Assembly: GCF_007097365.1 (NCBI RefSeq)
Contig: NZ_VJZR01000003.1
Span: 62,001-126,000, forward strand
DNA length: 64,000 nt
Source: Flavobacterium franklandianum
GTDB lineage: Bacteria; Bacteroidota; Bacteroidia; Flavobacteriales; Flavobacteriaceae
Reading direction: 5' to 3'
Shown in pieces: positions 10,074 through 21,250 of the stretch. The position numbers and the translations under genes were made by a program. Position 1 is the stretch's first letter. The number at the start of each line of letters is the position of its first letter. The notes beneath the pieces are model-generated. The model saw only the letters and a program-made list of their open reading frames with translations, made no database searches and was not told the origin of the DNA.

Positions 10074-10102
10074 TACGATAGTATTTATCTATTATATTTT
10101 GA

Positions 10103-10130
10103 AAGACAACTGGAAACGGTTGTCTTTTTT
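10103..10130 (+). terminator. Terminator after isocitrate dehydrogenase gene
   Basis: AAGACAAC and GTTGTCTT pair around TGGAAACG and are followed by a T-run. Confidence 0.85.
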
Positions 10131-10204
10131 ATTTGCAAAACTTTAACATTTGTTTAAAAAAAATTCACTACAATTTAACCAAATTTGTACATTAAAATTT
10201 TAGT

Positions 10205-12607
10205 ATGAACTCAAACAAAATTGTTGGTTTTTTTCTGTTTTTTTTAATAACACTTTCTTCATTTTCTCAAGAAACTATCACAATAGAATCAGCTAAGCAA
10301 AAATTCACCATCAGCGGAACGATTTCTGATTCGAACAATAATGAAACTTTAATTGGTGTAAATGTGTCTATTCTTGAACTAAAAACAGGCGTTACAACCA
10401 ATGAATATGGGTTTTATTCAATAACGTTGCCCAAAGGGAATTATACGTTGCAAATCGCTTATTTAGGTTTTCAAACTATTGAAGAAAAAATTGAATTATC
10501 ACAAAACTTCAAAAAAAATTTCAAACTTCAAAGCGCTGAACAACAATTAAAAGAAGTTGTAGTTACGAGCAATAAAAAAAGCACCAACATCAAATCTCCC
10601 GAGATGAGCGTTAACAAACTCACAATGGCCACCATCAAAAAAATGCCTGTGGTTTTGGGTGAAGCGGATATTTTAAAATCAATATTATTGCTTCCCGGTG
10701 TTACAAGTGCGGGCGAAGGACAATCAGGTTTTAATGTGCGTGGAGGTGGAGCAGACCAGAATTTAGTTTTATTAGATGAAGCAACCATTTTCAATTCCTC
10801 ACACGTTTTTGGTTTTTTTTCCGTGTTCAATCCCGACGCCATCAAGGATTTAAAACTATACAAAGGTGGAATTCCAGCTCGTTACGGTGGAAGAGCATCT
10901 TCGGTTTTAGATATTTACCAAAAAGAAGGAAATAGTAATTCCTTTCATATGAATGGGGGAATTGGTCTTATTTCTAGTCGCTTATTGGCCGAAGGTCCGA
11001 TTGTAAAAGACAAAGGTTCTTTCCTTATTGGAGGTCGTACTTCCTATGCTCACTTGTTTCTTAAATTGTCTGACAACGAAAATTCTGCCTCTTTTTATGA
11101 TTTAAACGCCAAGTTAAATTACAAATTAAACGATAACAATAGCTTGTATATTTCTGGTTATTTTGGAAGAGATTTTTTTAATATCAGCAAAGAATTCGAA
11201 AATACCTACGGAAACAGTACCTTCAATTTACGTTGGAATCATCTGTTTTCAGAGCGATTGTTTTCTAATGTTTCCGCTATTTTTAGTGATTATTATTATG
11301 GCTTAACACTTTCGTCTGTTGGTTTTGATTGGCAATCGAGTATTAAAAACTTCAATTTGAAGTACGATTTTAAATACTATATGAATGACAAAATAAAATT
11401 GAACTTTGGTTTAAATTCCATTTATTACATATTCAATCCTGGAACTATCGAACCAATTGATGAATATTCCAGCATCAATTTCAGACAATTAGACAAAAAA
11501 AATGCTTTCGAACCTTCTGTTTATTTAGAAGCAGAGCATCAAGCTTCACAAAAGTTATCCTTTTTATATGGGTTGCGCTTTAGTATGTTTTATCGATTAG
11601 GAACTTCTACAGTCAATTTATACCAAAATAATCAAGCGGTAACTTACAATGACCAACTCAAAATTTACGAAAAAGCAATTCAAATTGGTTCCAAAACGTA
11701 CGGCTATAATGAGGTAATTACTTCCTTTTCGAATCTAGAGCCTCGTTTTTCAAGCTCTTATGTTTTAGATGAAAAATCTTCATTTAAAGCAAGTTATAAT
11801 CGAATGGTACAATATTTACAATTGGTTTCGAATACGGCATCACCAACTCCGCTAGATATCTGGACACCAAGCGACCAATACATTCAACCCCAAATTGCCG
11901 ATCAAGTGGCTATTGGTTATTTTAGAAACTTCAAAAATGATATGTATTCTATGGAAATCGAAAGTTTTTATAAAAAAATAAAAAACAGAATTGATTACAT
12001 AGATGGTGCCGATTTAATTGCCAACAATGCTATTGAACAAGTGGTGCTTAACGGACAATTAAGAGCTTACGGTCTAGAATTTATGCTTCGTAAAAACTTT
12101 GGAAAACTTAATGGTTGGGTAGCCTATACTTTATCCAATTCAGAGCAACAAACTCCCGGCAGAACTCCTAACGAACTAGGAATCAATAGCGGAAATTGGT
12201 ATAAAACAGGCTTTCACAAATTGCATAATTTAGCGGTAACAACCAATTATAGTTTGAATCAAAAATGGGAATTTGCAGGGAATTTCATTCTACAATCAGG
12301 CCAACCGGTAACTTTCCCGAACGGTCAATATGAATACCAAGGAATCACTATTCCTAGTTATGGTGGTAGAAACGAAGACAACTTACCGATATACCATCAC
12401 TTAGATTTGTCGGCGACATACACACCTAAACCCGATAAAACAAAAGGCTGGCAAGGCGAATGGGTGTTTAGTGTTTACAACATTTACAATCGAAAAAATG
12501 CGGCATCTATCAGTTTCAGAGAAAACCAAACCTCAGGTGCAAACGAAGCTGTGAAATTGTCCATTTTTGGAGCAGTTCCGTCAGTAAGTTATAATTTCAA
12601 ATTCTAA
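10205..12607 (+). CDS. TonB-dependent receptor with carboxypeptidase-regulatory-like N-domain
   Basis: Outer-membrane active transporter, 800 residues. A signal peptide (to about residue 22, ending FSQ) is followed by a CarboxypepD_reg-like domain (about 35-120, ISGTISDSNNNETLIGVNV). Next are a plug domain (about 130-260, with LLLPGVTSAGEGQSGFNVRGG and KLYKGGIPARYGGRASSVLDI) and a beta-barrel ending in the aromatic SYNFKF. The substrate cannot be read. It is four bases from a DUF4249 lipoprotein gene, a recurrent Bacteroidota pair that is distinct from SusCD. Confidence 0.93.
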   Translation: MNSNKIVGFFLFFLITLSSFSQETITIESAKQKFTISGTISDSNNNETLIGVNVSILELKTGVTTNEYGFYSITLPKGNYTLQIAYLGFQTIEEKIELSQNFKKNFKLQSAEQQLKEVVVTSNKKSTNIKSPEMSVNKLTMATIKKMPVVLGEADILKSILLLPGVTSAGEGQSGFNVRGGGADQNLVLLDEATIFNSSHVFGFFSVFNPDAIKDLKLYKGGIPARYGGRASSVLDIYQKEGNSNSFHMNGGIGLISSRLLAEGPIVKDKGSFLIGGRTSYAHLFLKLSDNENSASFYDLNAKLNYKLNDNNSLYISGYFGRDFFNISKEFENTYGNSTFNLRWNHLFSERLFSNVSAIFSDYYYGLTLSSVGFDWQSSIKNFNLKYDFKYYMNDKIKLNFGLNSIYYIFNPGTIEPIDEYSSINFRQLDKKNAFEPSVYLEAEHQASQKLSFLYGLRFSMFYRLGTSTVNLYQNNQAVTYNDQLKIYEKAIQIGSKTYGYNEVITSFSNLEPRFSSSYVLDEKSSFKASYNRMVQYLQLVSNTASPTPLDIWTPSDQYIQPQIADQVAIGYFRNFKNDMYSMEIESFYKKIKNRIDYIDGADLIANNAIEQVVLNGQLRAYGLEFMLRKNFGKLNGWVAYTLSNSEQQTPGRTPNELGINSGNWYKTGFHKLHNLAVTTNYSLNQKWEFAGNFILQSGQPVTFPNGQYEYQGITIPSYGGRNEDNLPIYHHLDLSATYTPKPDKTKGWQGEWVFSVYNIYNRKNAASISFRENQTSGANEAVKLSIFGAVPSVSYNFKF

Positions 12608-12611
12608 AATC

Positions 12612-13433
12612 ATGAAAATCACTAAATATATAGCATTAATCATTGTTACTTTAATCTTCATAAGTTGTGAAGAAGTTATCAATGTCGATTTGAATACTGC
12701 TGCACCTAGATTAGTTATTGATGCCGCCATTAATTGGCAAAAAGGGACTACTGGGGCGGAACAAAAAATAATTTTATCTACCACAACTGATTTTTACAGC
12801 AATGTGATTCCTAAAATTTCTGGAGCTAGTGTTTCTGTAAAAAGCAATAAAAACTTAAATTATATATTTTCAGAAATTCCAAATACAGGCAAATATGTTT
12901 GTAATAATTTCAAACCTATACTTGGCGAAACCTACACATTGACCGTCATCTATAGAGGAGAAACCTACACTGCAACAGAAACAATGCAATCCGTGACCCC
13001 AATTTTGTCTATTTCTCAAAAAAATAATGGAGGCTTTTCGGGTAAAGACTATGAAATTCAAGTTTCGTTCCAAGATCCAATGGATAAAAATTTCTATCTG
13101 GTAAAATTCTTTCCAGACATTTATAAAACCCCAAGTTATAGTATTTTAAAAGATGAATTCACCAACGGAAATCTAAAATCGTGGCAATTTAGTGATGAAG
13201 ATTTAAAACTAGGAACTAAGATCGACATTGCCCATTACGGAGTTTCGGAATTGTATTACAATTATGTTAATAAAATCATTTCCATTTCGAATAGTTCGGG
13301 TGGTGGAAGTCCATTTCAAACACCTCCAGCAACTGTTAGAGGTAATATTGTCAATCAAAACGATGTGAATAATTACGCATTAGGTTTTTTCTCCTTAAGC
13401 GAAGTCGATGGTAGAGATTATGTTATCCAATAA
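12612..13433 (+). CDS. DUF4249 family outer-membrane lipoprotein
   Basis: 273-residue lipoprotein: signal peptide with lipobox FISC (Cys near residue 19), then EEVINVDLNTAAPRLVIDA, the usual beginning of DUF4249 proteins. Immunoglobulin-like strand segments follow (SGASVSVKS, FKPILGETYTLTVIYRGE, ATETM), and it ends with ALGFFSLSEVDGRDYVIQ. Such proteins are encoded next to TonB receptors and probably act as a surface partner, as seen here with the receptor ending four bases upstream. The gene is complete. Confidence 0.88.
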   Translation: MKITKYIALIIVTLIFISCEEVINVDLNTAAPRLVIDAAINWQKGTTGAEQKIILSTTTDFYSNVIPKISGASVSVKSNKNLNYIFSEIPNTGKYVCNNFKPILGETYTLTVIYRGETYTATETMQSVTPILSISQKNNGGFSGKDYEIQVSFQDPMDKNFYLVKFFPDIYKTPSYSILKDEFTNGNLKSWQFSDEDLKLGTKIDIAHYGVSELYYNYVNKIISISNSSGGGSPFQTPPATVRGNIVNQNDVNNYALGFFSLSEVDGRDYVIQ

Positions 13434-13734
13434 GGAGACATTCCAGCCAAACATCGTAAGTCCTCTTTTAAGTAAATTTTTTTCTAAGCCTCAAAAAATA
13501 TTTTTGGTTTCCCTCTCCTTTGGAGATAAGCTAGGGCGAGGAGTCGCTCATGGGACAAGAAAAATTAGTTTTTGCACTCTGGTATTATCAATGCTTTCTG
13601 GGTTAGTGATTTCAGATTTCAGAGGTTAAATTTTAGATTTTTACATACATTTACAAAAAATCTAAATTCTATACTCCATTTTCTATTATTGTAACCTCTA
13701 ATCTTTATCTCTAACTTCTAACCACTAACCTCAA
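13434..13734. other. Gene-free stretch before thiamine pyrophosphokinase
   Basis: No credible gene. It holds a CCCTCTCCTTTGGAG...AGGGCGAGGAG segment that partly pairs with itself, a TTTCAGATTTCAGAGG repeat fragment, and a pyrimidine-rich low-complexity tract (CTCTAATCTTTATCTCTAAC and similar) running up to the next ATG. A short open frame overlapping the DUF4249 stop has no family features. Confidence 0.5.
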
Positions 13735-14397
13735 ATGTCTTCACACCATATCGTTCGCGATGACCAAGAACCGGCTTTAATCATTGCCAACGGCGCTTCC
13801 TGTAACTCTGAATTATTGGGACAATTACTCGAATGGTCGCCATTGGTTATAGTCTTAGATTCTGCAATGGAACGTGTTTTGGATTTAGGTATAAAAGTAG
13901 ATGTTTTGCTTGGCGATTTCGACCGAGGTTTTGACCCCAATTATTACAAGGAAAAACAATATCCATTAGAAATTGTTCACACGCCTGACCAAAATAAAAC
14001 CGATTTAGAGAAAGCTTTTGATTATCTTATAGAAAGAAAAATTCCTGCCGTCAATGTGGTTTGGGCAACCGGAAAACGTGCCGATCACACTATAACCAAT
14101 ATCACTAACATCGCTCGATATCGAGATTTATTAAAAATCGTAGTACTCGACGACCATTCAAAAGTGTTTTTATTACCCAAAAAATACGAAAAATGGTATC
14201 CTGCCAATACAACAATTTCGTTAATTCCAATTGGTCATGTAACAGGAATTCATTCCAAGAATTTGTTTTATCCATTGGAAAATGATAGTCTAACAATTGG
14301 TTACAGAACCGGAAGCAGCAACCACGTCAAAGCAGACGGAATCGTAATTATAGAACATGACCAAGGCGATTTAATGCTGATGGAATGCTGGGATTAA
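13735..14397 (+). CDS. thiN: Thiamine pyrophosphokinase
   Basis: Transfers pyrophosphate from ATP to thiamine to make thiamine diphosphate. Characteristic motifs are ALIIANGASCNSELLGQ near the N-terminus, VDVLLGDFDRG (residues about 56-66, normally GDxDS), HTPDQNKTDLEKAFDYL (residues about 83-99, catalytic Asp-rich segment) and WATGKRADHTITNI (normally GxGGRxDHxL). The C-terminal barrel ends SNHVKADGIVIIEHDQGDL. The length of 220 residues is normal. It appears to be a single gene, closed by a hairpin terminator. Confidence 0.9.
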   Translation: MSSHHIVRDDQEPALIIANGASCNSELLGQLLEWSPLVIVLDSAMERVLDLGIKVDVLLGDFDRGFDPNYYKEKQYPLEIVHTPDQNKTDLEKAFDYLIERKIPAVNVVWATGKRADHTITNITNIARYRDLLKIVVLDDHSKVFLLPKKYEKWYPANTTISLIPIGHVTGIHSKNLFYPLENDSLTIGYRTGSSNHVKADGIVIIEHDQGDLMLMECWD

Positions 14398-14432
14398 GGC
14401 ACAAAAATAATTTTAAAATTTGTCAATTTTAT

Positions 14433-14468
14433 TAAATCAAGACTCAAAAATGGCTTGATTTTTTTTTA
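14433..14468 (+). terminator. Terminator after thiamine pyrophosphokinase gene
   Basis: AAATCAAG and CTTGATTT pair around ACTCAAAAATGG and run into nine T residues. Confidence 0.85.
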
Positions 14469-14589
14469 GCTGATTAGCCATTTTTCAAAAAAATTAAATT
14501 AACCAATTATTTAACTTCTAAATAACTAATAATAAACACATGGCAAAATTGAATTTTGTACCTTTGCACCCAATTTTACAAATTAAAAG

Positions 14590-15552
14590 ATGTCTAAAAC
14601 GATTATCGAAAAAACCAATTTACATCCCAGAAATCAACACCGATTAGGATATAATTTTGAAGCATTAAGTACCGTTTGCCCCGAACTTCAACAATTTGTT
14701 GCCATCAACGAACACAATATTGAAACTATTGATTTCAGTAATCCTCAAGCTGTTAAAGCACTCAACAAAGCCTTGTTAATTGCCGATTACGACATCCAGA
14801 ATTGGGATATTCCCGAAAATTATCTTTGTCCGCCCATTCCAGGTCGTGTCGATTACATTCATTATATTGCTGATTTATTGGCTTCAAACAACAACGGAAT
14901 TATTCCCGAAGGCGAAAACGTACAAGTATTGGATATAGGCATCGGTGCGAATTGTATTTATCCCATATTAGGAAATTCTGTTTACGGTTGGTCATTTGTT
15001 GGAACAGAAATCGACGAAAAAGCCATTCAAAACTGCAAAAAAATAATTGAAGATAATCCTCGATTAATGGATGCTATCAGCTTGCAATTGCAAACCGAAT
15101 CGCGTTTTATTTTCAAGAACATCATCACGCCCGAAGATCGATTTTCGCTCACGATTTGCAATCCGCCGTTTCATAACTCCCAAGATGAAGCCACGAAATC
15201 ATCCATTCGCAAAGTCAACAACCTCGAAAGTACAAGGACGACGAAGCCTGTTCTAAATTTTGGTGGACAAAATGCCGAATTATGGTGCGAAGGTGGTGAA
15301 TTGGGTTTCATCACCCAAATGATTTTCGAAAGTGCCAAATACCCAATGCAATGCCTATGGTTCACGACCTTAGTTTCCAAAAAAGAGAATCTTTCCAGCC
15401 TATACAAAACCTTGAACAAAGTAAATGTCGTGGAAGTAAAAACCATAGATATGGCACAAGGTCAGAAAACTAGCCGAATACTGGCGTGGACTTTCCAATC
15501 GGAAGCGCAACAGAAGAATTGGAAGTTTGAACTGGAAAAACAAGTTTTTTAG
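14590..15552 (+). CDS. rlmF: 23S rRNA (adenine1618-N6)-methyltransferase RlmF
   Basis: Methylates A1618 of 23S rRNA. The N-terminal LHPRNQHRLGYNFEAL and CPPIPGRVDYIHYIADLL are family signatures. The SAM-binding motif is VLDIGIGANCIYPIL (residues about 113-127) and the N6-adenine catalytic motif is TICNPPFHNSQDEA (residues about 190-203). The 320-residue length is normal and the stop is at 15550-15552. A TACCTTTG -7 box lies near 14559. The last 126 bases of the gene are duplicated immediately downstream as part of a 264-bp tandem repeat. Confidence 0.95.
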   Translation: MSKTIIEKTNLHPRNQHRLGYNFEALSTVCPELQQFVAINEHNIETIDFSNPQAVKALNKALLIADYDIQNWDIPENYLCPPIPGRVDYIHYIADLLASNNNGIIPEGENVQVLDIGIGANCIYPILGNSVYGWSFVGTEIDEKAIQNCKKIIEDNPRLMDAISLQLQTESRFIFKNIITPEDRFSLTICNPPFHNSQDEATKSSIRKVNNLESTRTTKPVLNFGGQNAELWCEGGELGFITQMIFESAKYPMQCLWFTTLVSKKENLSSLYKTLNKVNVVEVKTIDMAQGQKTSRILAWTFQSEAQQKNWKFELEKQVF

Positions 15553-15955
15553 ATCCGGCCACTCCGCAAAGTCTCCTATTTTGAGGTAGTGACTTTCGGT
15601 TTCCAACCGATTTTGTTTTAGATTACTTTAATTTTATGTCAGTCACAGACTGATGAACACATCCTCAAAGTCGGAGACTTTGCGGAGCGAGTCGTGGAAG
15701 TAAAAACCATAGATATGGCACAAGGTCAGAAAACTAGCCGAATACTGGCGTGGACTTTCCAATCGGAAGCGCAACAGAAGAATTGGAAGTTTGAACTGGA
15801 AAAACAAGTTTTTTAGATCCGGCCACTCCGCAAAGTCTCCGACTTTGAGGTAGTGACTTTCGGTTTTCAACCGATTTTGTTTTAGATTATTTTAATTTCT
15901 ATGCCAGTCACAGACTGATGAACACATCCTCAAAGTCGGAGACTTTGCGGAGCGA
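15427..15955. repeat. 264/265-bp tandem duplication spanning the rlmF 3' end
   Basis: Unit 1 (15427-15690) and unit 2 (15691-15955) are nearly identical; GTCGTGGAAGTAAAAACC opens both. Differences visible by eye are a few substitutions (CTATTT versus CGACTT, TTCCAACC versus TTTCAACC) and one inserted base. Each unit holds the last 126 bases of rlmF and about 138 bases of spacer. The spacer contains inverted arms CCGCAAAGTCTCCGACTTTGAGG-type and its reverse complement, separated by about 90 bases. Confidence 0.93.
15691..15816 (+). pseudogene. Duplicated 3' fragment of rlmF
   Basis: The last 41 codons and stop of rlmF (VVEVKTIDMAQGQKTSRI onward) are repeated exactly, without a start codon, promoter or catalytic part. 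It arose by the tandem duplication and should not be expressed on its own. Confidence 0.9.
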
Positions 15956-16025
15956 AAGTTTTAAATTCCCCTAAACTCTTTATTCAGGATTTCCTTTGTA
16001 ACTTTGTACTTCTGAACACAAGTAA

Positions 16026-18017
<1,992 letters not shown>

Positions 18018-18205
18018 ACATTATATAATTCTGAAAAAGAAAGAACTAGGTTTAAATCATGGCGTTTATTTAATAATTCCTTCATTTTTTAAAATAAAAA
18101 AAACATCAAACTTAAAATCCGTTTCTAATAAAATTTTGTTAAGTTTACCAATTGAATACATAAAATAATCGGTCCCAAGCCTTTTAAACTTATAAAACCT
18201 ACTAA

Positions 18206-20563
18206 ATGAAAAATGAAAAAAGCTGGGCTATTTTCACAAATTGGCTTGCAGTAAGGTCAAAAATAACTGGATTTTTACTGTTCTTAATTCTTAGCATTGG
18301 CGTTATTTCTGTAAGTTTTCTTCGCAATCATATTGAGAGAGAAGACGAACGTTATGAAATGGATCTCCTTTTGGATGATGCGCATCAAAACATAGAGCAA
18401 TCTCTAAAAAACTGTTACACCACGACTGTTTCTCTAGCTTTGACTCTTAACAACGATGGTATCCCTCAAAATTTTGATACTATTAGTAAACAACTTATAA
18501 AATCAAATCCTCTAGTTAGTGCTGTTCAGTTAATGCCGAATGGAATTATCAAATATATCTACCCTATGAAAGGGAATGAAGCGGCGATGAATTTGAATAT
18601 TTTAGAAACTGAAGATCTTAAGAAAGAGGCTCAAAAGTCTATTAAAACCCATAAAATTTTTTTTGCTGGTCCTTTACAATTAAAACAAGGAGGAATTGGC
18701 ATTGTAGGCAGACTTCCTATTTACCATAAAAATACGTTTTGGGGATTCTCGGCAGTTGTTATCAAACTAGAAACTTTATTAAAGACTACTGGAATTAATT
18801 CTTTTAATCATCCCAAATATTATTTTCAAATTTCAAAGAAAAATCTCATTACATCCAAAGAACAATTTTTTCTTCCTTTAAAAAGAGATTTCTCAAAAAA
18901 TTATTACATATCGCAATCTATTTCTGATAGCAACTGGAAACTCTATTTAGTTGCAAAAAAAACATATACAGTTTACCCACAAATTCTACTTAGAGCTATT
19001 TTTGGCTTAATTATAGCGATGCTGTTTGGGATTTTAACTTCCAAATTATTGAAAAAACCTGAGGAATTGGGTTTGTTATTAAAAATACAAGAAGAAAAAC
19101 TCTTAAAAAATGAATTAAAGTTTAAGACCATTTTTGATCAAGCTACAATAGGTTTTGTAATTATTGATGCCAATTCTGGTGATTTTTTAGAAGCCAACAC
19201 CAGATACTGTAATATATTGGGTTTTACATTAGAAGAGATTAAAAAGAAAGGAGTTCAGAGCATAACCCATCCTGATGATGTGGACAAATTAGCATTAAAT
19301 TTAAAAAAAATTAACACTGGTGAAATTACAGAGTATTTCTCTGAAAAAAGAACTCTTACTAAATCCGGCAACTATATTTGGATAAGTTTGACTATTTCTC
19401 CTCTTTGGGAAGCCAATGAAAAACCAACAACTTATATTGCTTTCATTAAAGACATTACAAAAAGGAGAGAGGCGGATTCATTAATTAAAAAAAGTCAAGC
19501 TAAATTCAAATCACTTATTGATACAATCGATGGAATTGTTTGGGAATATGATCTGGAAACGAAAACTTCTACATTTATTAGCAAAAAAATAGAAAGTATT
19601 TTGGGATATTCTGTCGATGAATATTCTGGAAGTCCTGATTTTTGGGAAGATCATATTCATCCTGAGGATCGGGAATTTGCCATATCCTTATCTGCCAAGG
19701 AAAATAAAAGCTACGATAATCGAAATTTTGAATATCGAATGATTGATAAGAATGGAAAAATAATTTGGATAAGAGATATGCTAAATTTTGTATATGAAAA
19801 TAAAAAACCAGTAATTTCAAGAGGTATTATGATTGATATTACCATAATGAAAGAAGCCGAAAATGACTTGAATAACTCCCTACAAATAGTTACAGAGCAG
19901 AACAAAAGACTTTTGAATTTTTCCCATATTGTTTCTCATAACTTAAGATCTCATACCAGCAATATTGAATCTATTATTTATTTACTAGAATCGGCAGAGT
20001 CAGAAGACGAACGAAAGGAGATGATGCAGCTACTGAAATCCGTTTCCAATTCATTGGACGAAACAATGGAACACCTGAACGAAGTTGTAAATATAAATAC
20101 AAACATCAATTTGGTTACAAAACCATTATATTTGAACAATTATGTCAATAAGGCAAAAGATATTCTTTCTGAGCAGATACAATTAAACGATGTTACTTTT
20201 ATCACAAACATTCCAGATGATGTGATGATAAACTATAATTCAGCATACCTTGAGAGTATTATTTATAATTTAATTTCGAATGCAATTCGTTATAAAAATC
20301 CCGAACGAAAACTAATAATAACGATAAATCTGTACAAAGAAAATGATATTGACGTATTCGAAATTATAGATAATGGGATAGGAATCGATTTAGCAAGGAA
20401 TGGGGACAAGATTTTTGGGATGTACAAAACCTTTAGTAATAATAGTGATTCTAGAGGAATTGGACTGTTTATTACAAAAAATCAAATAGATGCTATGGGC
20501 GGAACCATAACTGTAGATAGTGAACTCAATGTAGGATCAACATTTAAAATCTATATCAAATGA
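18206..20563 (+). CDS. Membrane-bound CHASE-PAS-PAS sensor histidine kinase (module 1)
   Basis: 785-residue sensor. Two membrane segments (about residues 20-40 and 255-278) bracket a periplasmic CHASE-like domain (SNPLVSAVQLMPNGIIKYIY, FFAGPLQLKQGGIGIVGRLP). Two PAS/PAC units follow in the cytoplasm (about 305-425 and 430-550). The dimerisation domain carries the phosphoacceptor histidine in IVSHNLRSHTSN, and the ATPase domain shows NLISNAIRYKN, DNGIGIDL, KIFGMYKTF and SRGIGLFITKNQ. Its last bases overlap the next gene as ATGA, so a receiver is translationally coupled. A close paralogue lies at 21251. The ligand is unknown. Confidence 0.92.
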   Translation: MKNEKSWAIFTNWLAVRSKITGFLLFLILSIGVISVSFLRNHIEREDERYEMDLLLDDAHQNIEQSLKNCYTTTVSLALTLNNDGIPQNFDTISKQLIKSNPLVSAVQLMPNGIIKYIYPMKGNEAAMNLNILETEDLKKEAQKSIKTHKIFFAGPLQLKQGGIGIVGRLPIYHKNTFWGFSAVVIKLETLLKTTGINSFNHPKYYFQISKKNLITSKEQFFLPLKRDFSKNYYISQSISDSNWKLYLVAKKTYTVYPQILLRAIFGLIIAMLFGILTSKLLKKPEELGLLLKIQEEKLLKNELKFKTIFDQATIGFVIIDANSGDFLEANTRYCNILGFTLEEIKKKGVQSITHPDDVDKLALNLKKINTGEITEYFSEKRTLTKSGNYIWISLTISPLWEANEKPTTYIAFIKDITKRREADSLIKKSQAKFKSLIDTIDGIVWEYDLETKTSTFISKKIESILGYSVDEYSGSPDFWEDHIHPEDREFAISLSAKENKSYDNRNFEYRMIDKNGKIIWIRDMLNFVYENKKPVISRGIMIDITIMKEAENDLNNSLQIVTEQNKRLLNFSHIVSHNLRSHTSNIESIIYLLESAESEDERKEMMQLLKSVSNSLDETMEHLNEVVNINTNINLVTKPLYLNNYVNKAKDILSEQIQLNDVTFITNIPDDVMINYNSAYLESIIYNLISNAIRYKNPERKLIITINLYKENDIDVFEIIDNGIGIDLARNGDKIFGMYKTFSNNSDSRGIGLFITKNQIDAMGGTITVDSELNVGSTFKIYIK

Positions 20564-20955
20564 ACAAAAAAATTATCTGGATTATAGACGATGATGTAAT
20601 ATACCAAACCATCATCAATAAATTGATACAAAAATCGGGAGTGTTTTCTACACATTCTTCTTTTATGAATGGGAAAGAGGCGATAACTACATTAAATAAT
20701 ATATTGGAAATTCATAAAGAATATATTCCTGATATTATTTTATTGGACATCAATATGCCTGTTATGGATGGTTGGGAGTTTATGGAAGAAATTAAAAGGA
20801 TAAAATCTAAAATTCATAAAAAAATTATTATATACATAGTAAGTTCATCTATAGCCATTGAGGATAAAAATAAATCAAAAACCTTTATTGATATTATTGG
20901 TTATATACCAAAACCTATTTCAGTAGATGATTTAATCGCTATTGTTTCAAACTAA
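20560..20955 (+). CDS. Single-domain CheY-like response regulator (module 1)
   Basis: 131-residue receiver with no output domain. The acidic pocket is IIDDDV (Asp10-12), the phosphoacceptor is Asp63 in ILLDINMPVMDGWEF, the switch region is IVSSSIA and the conserved lysine is in GYIPKPIS. It overlaps the upstream kinase gene by four bases. Lacking a DNA-binding part, it probably passes phosphate to another protein or acts by protein contact. Confidence 0.93.
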   Translation: MNKKIIWIIDDDVIYQTIINKLIQKSGVFSTHSSFMNGKEAITTLNNILEIHKEYIPDIILLDINMPVMDGWEFMEEIKRIKSKIHKKIIIYIVSSSIAIEDKNKSKTFIDIIGYIPKPISVDDLIAIVSN

Positions 20956-21109
20956 TAACGACTGGAAAAGCAGCATATTCTAATTGTTTACAGAAAATCG
21001 TGTTTTATTAAATCTAAATAACAAATCACTTAAAAAAAACATTAGGCCTCTTCAATACTCAATCCTTCACCAGTTTGCAAAGAAGATAAATAGCAACAAA
21101 ATTCTAACT

Positions 21110-21152
21110 GTATTATTTGATTAATAATTTTAAATCATTAATCAAATAATAC
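21110..21152. repeat. Perfect 16-bp inverted repeat between the two kinase modules
   Basis: GTATTATTTGATTAAT (21110-21125) and its exact reverse complement (21137-21152) are separated by 11 bases. It has no adjoining long T-run, so it is either a weak terminator of module 1 or an operator or RNA hairpin about 100 bases upstream of module 2. Confidence 0.7.
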
Positions 21153-21250
21153 AACTCAAAGGTATTTATAGCTACTTTGGAAATAATTAAAATACTTTTA
21201 TGAGTAGTTCGCAATAATAATTGGCCCCCAAGCCTACCTAAATAAAATAA

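Noticed and set aside
13408..13629. 73-codon frame overlapping the DUF4249 stop
   Set aside because: Runs from inside the DUF4249 gene through noncoding spacer; no conserved features.
15643..15870. Two near-identical minus-strand frames over the rlmF duplication
   Set aside because: They exist only because the duplicated rlmF end is open in the antisense frame; no start context or family.
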